Source: Streptomyces lydicus (GTDB lineage: Bacteria; Actinomycetota; Actinomycetes; Streptomycetales; Streptomycetaceae). From it: 64,000 nt of DNA. Where the stretch lies: assembly GCF_000717345.1 (NCBI RefSeq), contig NZ_JNZA01000030.1, positions 19,499 through 83,498 of the forward strand. Reading direction: 5' to 3'. The position numbers and the translations under genes were made by a program. Positions within the stretch are counted from its first letter, which is position 1; each line of letters begins with the position of its first letter. Below, piece by piece: positions 60,992 through 64,000 of the stretch. Under the pieces are notes generated by a model that saw nothing but the letters and a program-made list of their open reading frames with translations, had not been told where the DNA came from and did no database searches.

Positions 60992-62260
60992 ATGCTCACC
61001 AAACGTCGCTGGTTGGCAGCAGGTGCCGCCCTTGCGGTCGTGGGAGGCGGCGTCGCGGCCGCCCAGACGGCCACGGCGGGCCCGGCACCGCGTCAGTGCC
61101 CCACCCTCCATGTCACCAAGGGCTGGTACGGCGACAACCGTGCCAAGCTGCAGAAAATGATCGACGAGCGGGGCAGCTGCTCGGGGTCCGGCGGCGCGCG
61201 CCCGGTCGCGACCTTCGACTGGGACAACACCGTCGTCAAGAACGACATCTCCGACGCCACGCTGGCCTGGATGCTGCGGCACGACAAGGTGCTCCGCCCC
61301 GCCAGCTGGAAGGCCACCAACAAGTGGCTGACCGACGACGCCGCCCGCGCGCTCACCGAGGCGTGCGGCACGCAGGTGCCCGCCGGCCACCCGCTGCCGA
61401 CGTCGACCGACACCGGCTGCACCGACGAGATCCTCGACGTCTACAACGACGAGAAGACCTCGGACGGCAAGCCCGCGTTCGCGGGCGAGTGGAACCACCG
61501 GCGCACGGTGCCCTCCTACGTCTGGATCACCCAGCTGTTCGCCGGGCACAGCCCGGACACCCTGACCTCGTACGCCGCCAAGGCGCGCAAGCAGAACCTC
61601 GCCGCGCCGATCGGTACGGAGCAGACGGTCGGCACGCACAAGTGGGCCGGATACATCCGTTATTACGAGCAGCAGCGCGACCTCATCGGCACCCTCAAGA
61701 AGGCCGGCTTCGACGTCTACATCGTCTCGGCGTCCGCCGAGCCGCTGGTGCGCGCCTGGGCACCCGGTGTGGGCATCGACCGTGACCACATCGTCGGCAT
61801 CCGCAACCTCGTCCGCGACGGCCGGCTCACCACCGGCGTCCAGGGTTGCGGCGACGTCAAGGACACCAACGGCGAGGTCCTGACGTACATGGACGGCAAG
61901 CGCTGCTGGATCAACCAGGAGATCTTCCACGTCAAGGGCGCCAAGGCGTGGCAGAAGCAGGACCCGGCGCACCGTGCCGCCTTCGCGGCGGGCGACGCCG
62001 AGACCGATGTGACGTTCGTCGGCGATGCCACCGCCGGCCACCTGGCCATCAACCGCAACAAGACCGAGCTGATGTGCCGGGCGTACGACAACAGCGACCA
62101 CCGCTGGATCATCAACCCGATGTTCATCGAGCCGAAGAAGCGCAAGACTGACGCGTACCCGTGCTCGACCGCCGGCTCCGTCCAGCCGGACGGCACCCTC
62201 GCCCCGATTCACCGCCCTGACGGCTCGGTGATCCCGGACCAGCAGGACACGGTGTACTGA
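60992..62260 (+). CDS. Secreted HAD-family phosphatase (phosphoserine/phosphorylcholine-phosphatase-like)
   Basis: This 422-residue protein starts at ATG 60992, spaced 9 bp from AGGAG. Its signal peptide is MLTKRRWLAAGAALAVVGGG, cleaved near ATAGPA. The HAD nucleophile motif is ATFDWDNTVVKND; later VYIVSASAEPLVRAW is the motif II Ser region and VTFVGDATAGHLAI the motif IV acidic region. Six or more cysteines suggest disulphides. The fold resembles extracellular phosphorylcholine phosphatase (PchP). If it acts on phosphoethanolamine or phosphocholine, it could supply the amine to the neighbouring cluster; this is inference from context. Confidence 0.75.
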   Translation: MLTKRRWLAAGAALAVVGGGVAAAQTATAGPAPRQCPTLHVTKGWYGDNRAKLQKMIDERGSCSGSGGARPVATFDWDNTVVKNDISDATLAWMLRHDKVLRPASWKATNKWLTDDAARALTEACGTQVPAGHPLPTSTDTGCTDEILDVYNDEKTSDGKPAFAGEWNHRRTVPSYVWITQLFAGHSPDTLTSYAAKARKQNLAAPIGTEQTVGTHKWAGYIRYYEQQRDLIGTLKKAGFDVYIVSASAEPLVRAWAPGVGIDRDHIVGIRNLVRDGRLTTGVQGCGDVKDTNGEVLTYMDGKRCWINQEIFHVKGAKAWQKQDPAHRAAFAAGDAETDVTFVGDATAGHLAINRNKTELMCRAYDNSDHRWIINPMFIEPKKRKTDAYPCSTAGSVQPDGTLAPIHRPDGSVIPDQQDTVY

Positions 62261-62276
62261 GCCACCGGCTCCGTAG

Positions 62277-62317
62277 GGGGAGGGCCGCACCGGTCAGAGA
62301 AAGGTGCGGCCCTCCCC
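62277..62317. terminator. Bidirectional terminator
   Basis: Perfect 15-bp arms GGGGAGGGCCGCACC and GGTGCGGCCCTCCCC lie between the convergent phosphatase gene and the PLP-enzyme gene. The right arm overlaps the last codons of the minus-strand gene. Confidence 0.8.
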
Positions 62318-63538
62318 GCGGTACGTCGGGACCGTGTCCACCACCCGGTCCCCCTCGATCAGGTGCAACTCGCCGAACCGCTCGCACAGCTCACCGGCCT
62401 TGGCGTGCCGGAACCACACCTTGTCGCCGATCGCCAGCCGGTCCGCGGCCGGCCCCAGCAGCGGCGTCTGCACCTCACCGGGGCCCTCCTGCGGGTCGTA
62501 GCGCAGCCCGGCCGGCAGATACGGCACCGGCAGCCGGTCCGCGCCCGCCGCCCCCGACGCCGGATAGCCGCCGCCGAGCACCGTCACCACACCGGGACCC
62601 GGCCGCCGCACCACCGGCTGGGCGAAGAGCGCCGCCGGACGCCCGCTGAACGAACGGAAGTTGTCGAACAGCCGCGGCACGTACAGCCCCGACCCGGCCG
62701 CGATCTCGGTGACCGCCGCCTCCGCCGCCGTGTGCTGCACACTGCCGGTCCCGCCGCCGTTGACGAACTCCAGCCGCGGTGCCACCTCCCGCACCGCCCG
62801 TACGGCCTCCCAGCGCCGCTGCGCCAGCTCCTTGCGCGCCGCCGCCTGCATCATCCGGACCGCCCGCGAGAACACCGGCTTGCCCGCGACCTCGTCACCC
62901 ACCCCCGCCACATGGCCCTCGTACGCCATCAGGCCCACCAGCCGGAAGCCGGGGCGGCGCGCCACCGTCCGGGCCAGCGCGGCGAGTTGGGCCGGCTGCC
63001 GCAGCGGCGACCGCAGGGCGCCGACCCGCACCTTCCCGCCCATCAGCCGGTAGGAGGTGTCGAGTTCCAGGCAGACCCGCACCTCCTCGCCGCGGCCCGC
63101 GCCACCCGACCGGGCCGCGTCGATCAGCTCCAGCTGCGCCGGATCGTCCACCATCACCGTGACCACGGCCGCGAGCTCCGGATCGGCGGTCAGCTCGGCG
63201 AACCCCGCCCGGTCCACCGACGGGTACGCCAGCAGCACGTCGTCGAAGCCGGAGCGCGCCAGCCACAGCGACTCGGCCAGCGTGAAGCTCATGATCCCGG
63301 CGAAGCCGTCGCGCGCCAGCACCCGTTCCAGCAGGGCCCGGCAGCGCACCGACTTGCTCGCCACCCGGATCGGCTTGCCCTTCGAACGGCGCACCAGATC
63401 CGCCGCGTTGGCGTCGAAGGCCGCGAGGTCGACGACGGCCAGCGGCGCGTCGAGAGCGGCGGTGGCCCGGTCGAACGGGGTCTCCCCGGCTCGGGGAAGG
63501 GCTTTGTGGCCATACGTACCGACTGTGTGCGGGGACAT
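62294..63538 (-). CDS. PLP-dependent amino acid deaminase/alanine-racemase fold (D-serine/D-threonine dehydratase-like)
   Basis: This is a 414-residue protein. I use ATG at 63538; the frame continues upstream through a hairpin-rich region without a credible start. The fold-type III PLP barrel comes first: ALDAPLAVVDLAAFDANAAD, then VASKSVRCRALLERVLARDG with the PLP-binding lysine (KSVRC). The C-terminal DSD1-like domain begins near GPGVVTVLGGGYPASG and has IGDKVWFRHAKAGELCERFG with His/Cys positions used for zinc in eukaryotic-type D-serine dehydratases. A racemase or dehydratase of a D-amino acid is likely; the substrate is not certain. Confidence 0.85.
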   Translation of the reverse strand: MSPHTVGTYGHKALPRAGETPFDRATAALDAPLAVVDLAAFDANAADLVRRSKGKPIRVASKSVRCRALLERVLARDGFAGIMSFTLAESLWLARSGFDDVLLAYPSVDRAGFAELTADPELAAVVTVMVDDPAQLELIDAARSGGAGRGEEVRVCLELDTSYRLMGGKVRVGALRSPLRQPAQLAALARTVARRPGFRLVGLMAYEGHVAGVGDEVAGKPVFSRAVRMMQAAARKELAQRRWEAVRAVREVAPRLEFVNGGGTGSVQHTAAEAAVTEIAAGSGLYVPRLFDNFRSFSGRPAALFAQPVVRRPGPGVVTVLGGGYPASGAAGADRLPVPYLPAGLRYDPQEGPGEVQTPLLGPAADRLAIGDKVWFRHAKAGELCERFGELHLIEGDRVVDTVPTYRGEGRTFL

Positions 63539-63555
63539 GGCCGCAGCCTGCCAGA

Positions 63556-63607
63556 CCTCCCCCACTGCCAAAAGGGCGTGGGAGGTGCCCCCACCCCTGG
63601 ATAGGGG
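63556..63607. repeat. Hairpin repeat of the dispersed Streptomyces type
   Basis: The arms CCTCCCCCAC and GTGGGAGG enclose TGCCAAAAGGGC, followed by GCCCCCACCCCTGG. Elements of the form GGGGGCACCTCCC...GGGGGAGG occur many times in streptomycete intergenic regions. Here it sits directly upstream of the PLP-enzyme start codon. The single copy in this window cannot prove repetition. Confidence 0.45.
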
Positions 63608-63782
63608 AGAGATCGCGACAGAGCGGACACCGGCCCGCCAGGGGTTGGAGCGCCGACGGCACCAGCCCTTAGAGTGGCTCGACACCGCAACCAGCAGGTC
63701 AGCGGCGTGTTGTCCTGATACGAACCACCCTGCCCCGATTGCGGATCGGGCCCGGGAGGCCACGGCGCAAGGGGGAGCGCGG

Positions 63783-64000
63783 GTGAGCACCGACGCCGAG
63801 TTCGCCGATGCGCGGCACGTCCCGCCCATACCCCCGCGGCCGCCCCGGCAGCCCGCGTCCGCGGCGGACCAGGACCCCCGGACCGCCGTGCTGCGCCGGG
63901 TACCGGGCGCCCCCGCCGCCCCGCCGGCCCCCCGGGCCGCGCACACCCCCACGGGCCCCACCCCGCCGGCCGGCCGCCCGGGCACCCCGCCCCCCGGCAC
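63783..64000 (+). CDS. Proline-rich protein, N-terminal fragment
   Basis: The gene starts at GTG 63783, after AAGGGGGAG, and runs off the right edge after 72 codons. The visible part is disordered and rich in Pro, Ala and Arg (MSTDAEFADARHVPPIPPRP at the start) with no domain. It diverges from the PLP-enzyme gene. The function cannot be judged from this part. Confidence 0.6.
   Translation, partial: MSTDAEFADARHVPPIPPRPPRQPASAADQDPRTAVLRRVPGAPAAPPAPRAAHTPTGPTPPAGRPGTPPPG

Noticed and set aside
56757..61160. 1467-codon open frame across the glnA4-like operon
   Set aside because: Arg/Pro/Gly-rich shadow of three well-supported genes in another frame.
1..64000. tRNA or rRNA genes, prophage, insertion sequence, origin
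   Set aside because: No T-loop-like GTTCRANNC in a cloverleaf context, no transposase or integrase, and no cluster of DnaA boxes was found by reading both strands.

Overview
The window is about 72% G+C, uses many GTG starts, and its genes look like an ordinary Streptomyces chromosomal core segment. The gene order (glycerol operon, metH, pupylation/proteasome locus, tatAC, a Ski2-like helicase, glycine betaine transporter, glnA4-type cluster) is the one I recall for the gylR-to-glnA4 part of the S. coelicolor chromosome. I see no rRNA, tRNA, CRISPR array, integrase or insertion sequence.

Layout. 1-6.4 kb: a GntR regulator fragment, a membrane-anchored glycosidase-like protein and the glycerol regulon on the minus strand (gylR, then glpF-glpK-glpD), with a shared operator motif in front of both units. 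6.7-11 kb: cobalamin-dependent metH and a HAD phosphatase. 11.4-14.7 kb: two paralogous peptide-type ABC lipoproteins without permeases. 14.8-19.8 kb: an orphan NarL-type response regulator, a RecB-like Fe-S nuclease, a site-2 protease, TrmI and a secreted protein.

19.8-36.2 kb is the Pup-proteasome region: ferredoxin (divergent), ARC ATPase, Dop, Pup, PrcB, PrcA, an inserted LacI-regulator/MFS pair, PafA, two FKBP-type prolyl isomerases, PafB, PafC, small proteins, TatA and TatC. PafA ligates Pup after Dop deamidates it, ARC unfolds the tagged protein, and PrcBA degrades it. PafB and PafC are WYL regulators of the DNA-damage response. Promoter-like sequences before pup and before the helicase gene at 36.4 kb resemble the RecA-NDp/PafBC motif.

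36.4-46 kb: Ski2-like helicase; an alkanesulfonate-monooxygenase-like gene preceded by a short leader peptide with tandem cysteine codons; a rhamnose-mutarotase-like protein; a SnoaL-like protein; a two-gene membrane operon divergent from a MerR regulator; a siderophore-interacting protein behind an iron box; and a 5'-3' exonuclease. 46.2-50 kb: an OpuA-type transporter whose permease is fused to two tandem betaine-binding domains. 50-54 kb: BtuF-like protein, TDT transporter with divergent LysR regulator, and small secreted proteins.

54-62.3 kb is a catabolic cluster: class-I amidotransferase-type hydrolase, APC permease, FadR-type regulator, GlnA4-like gamma-glutamyl ligase, aldehyde dehydrogenase and SDR, followed by a secreted HAD phosphatase. 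It fits gamma-glutamylation of ethanolamine or another amine. The window ends with a D-serine-dehydratase/alanine-racemase-like PLP enzyme and the start of a divergent proline-rich protein.
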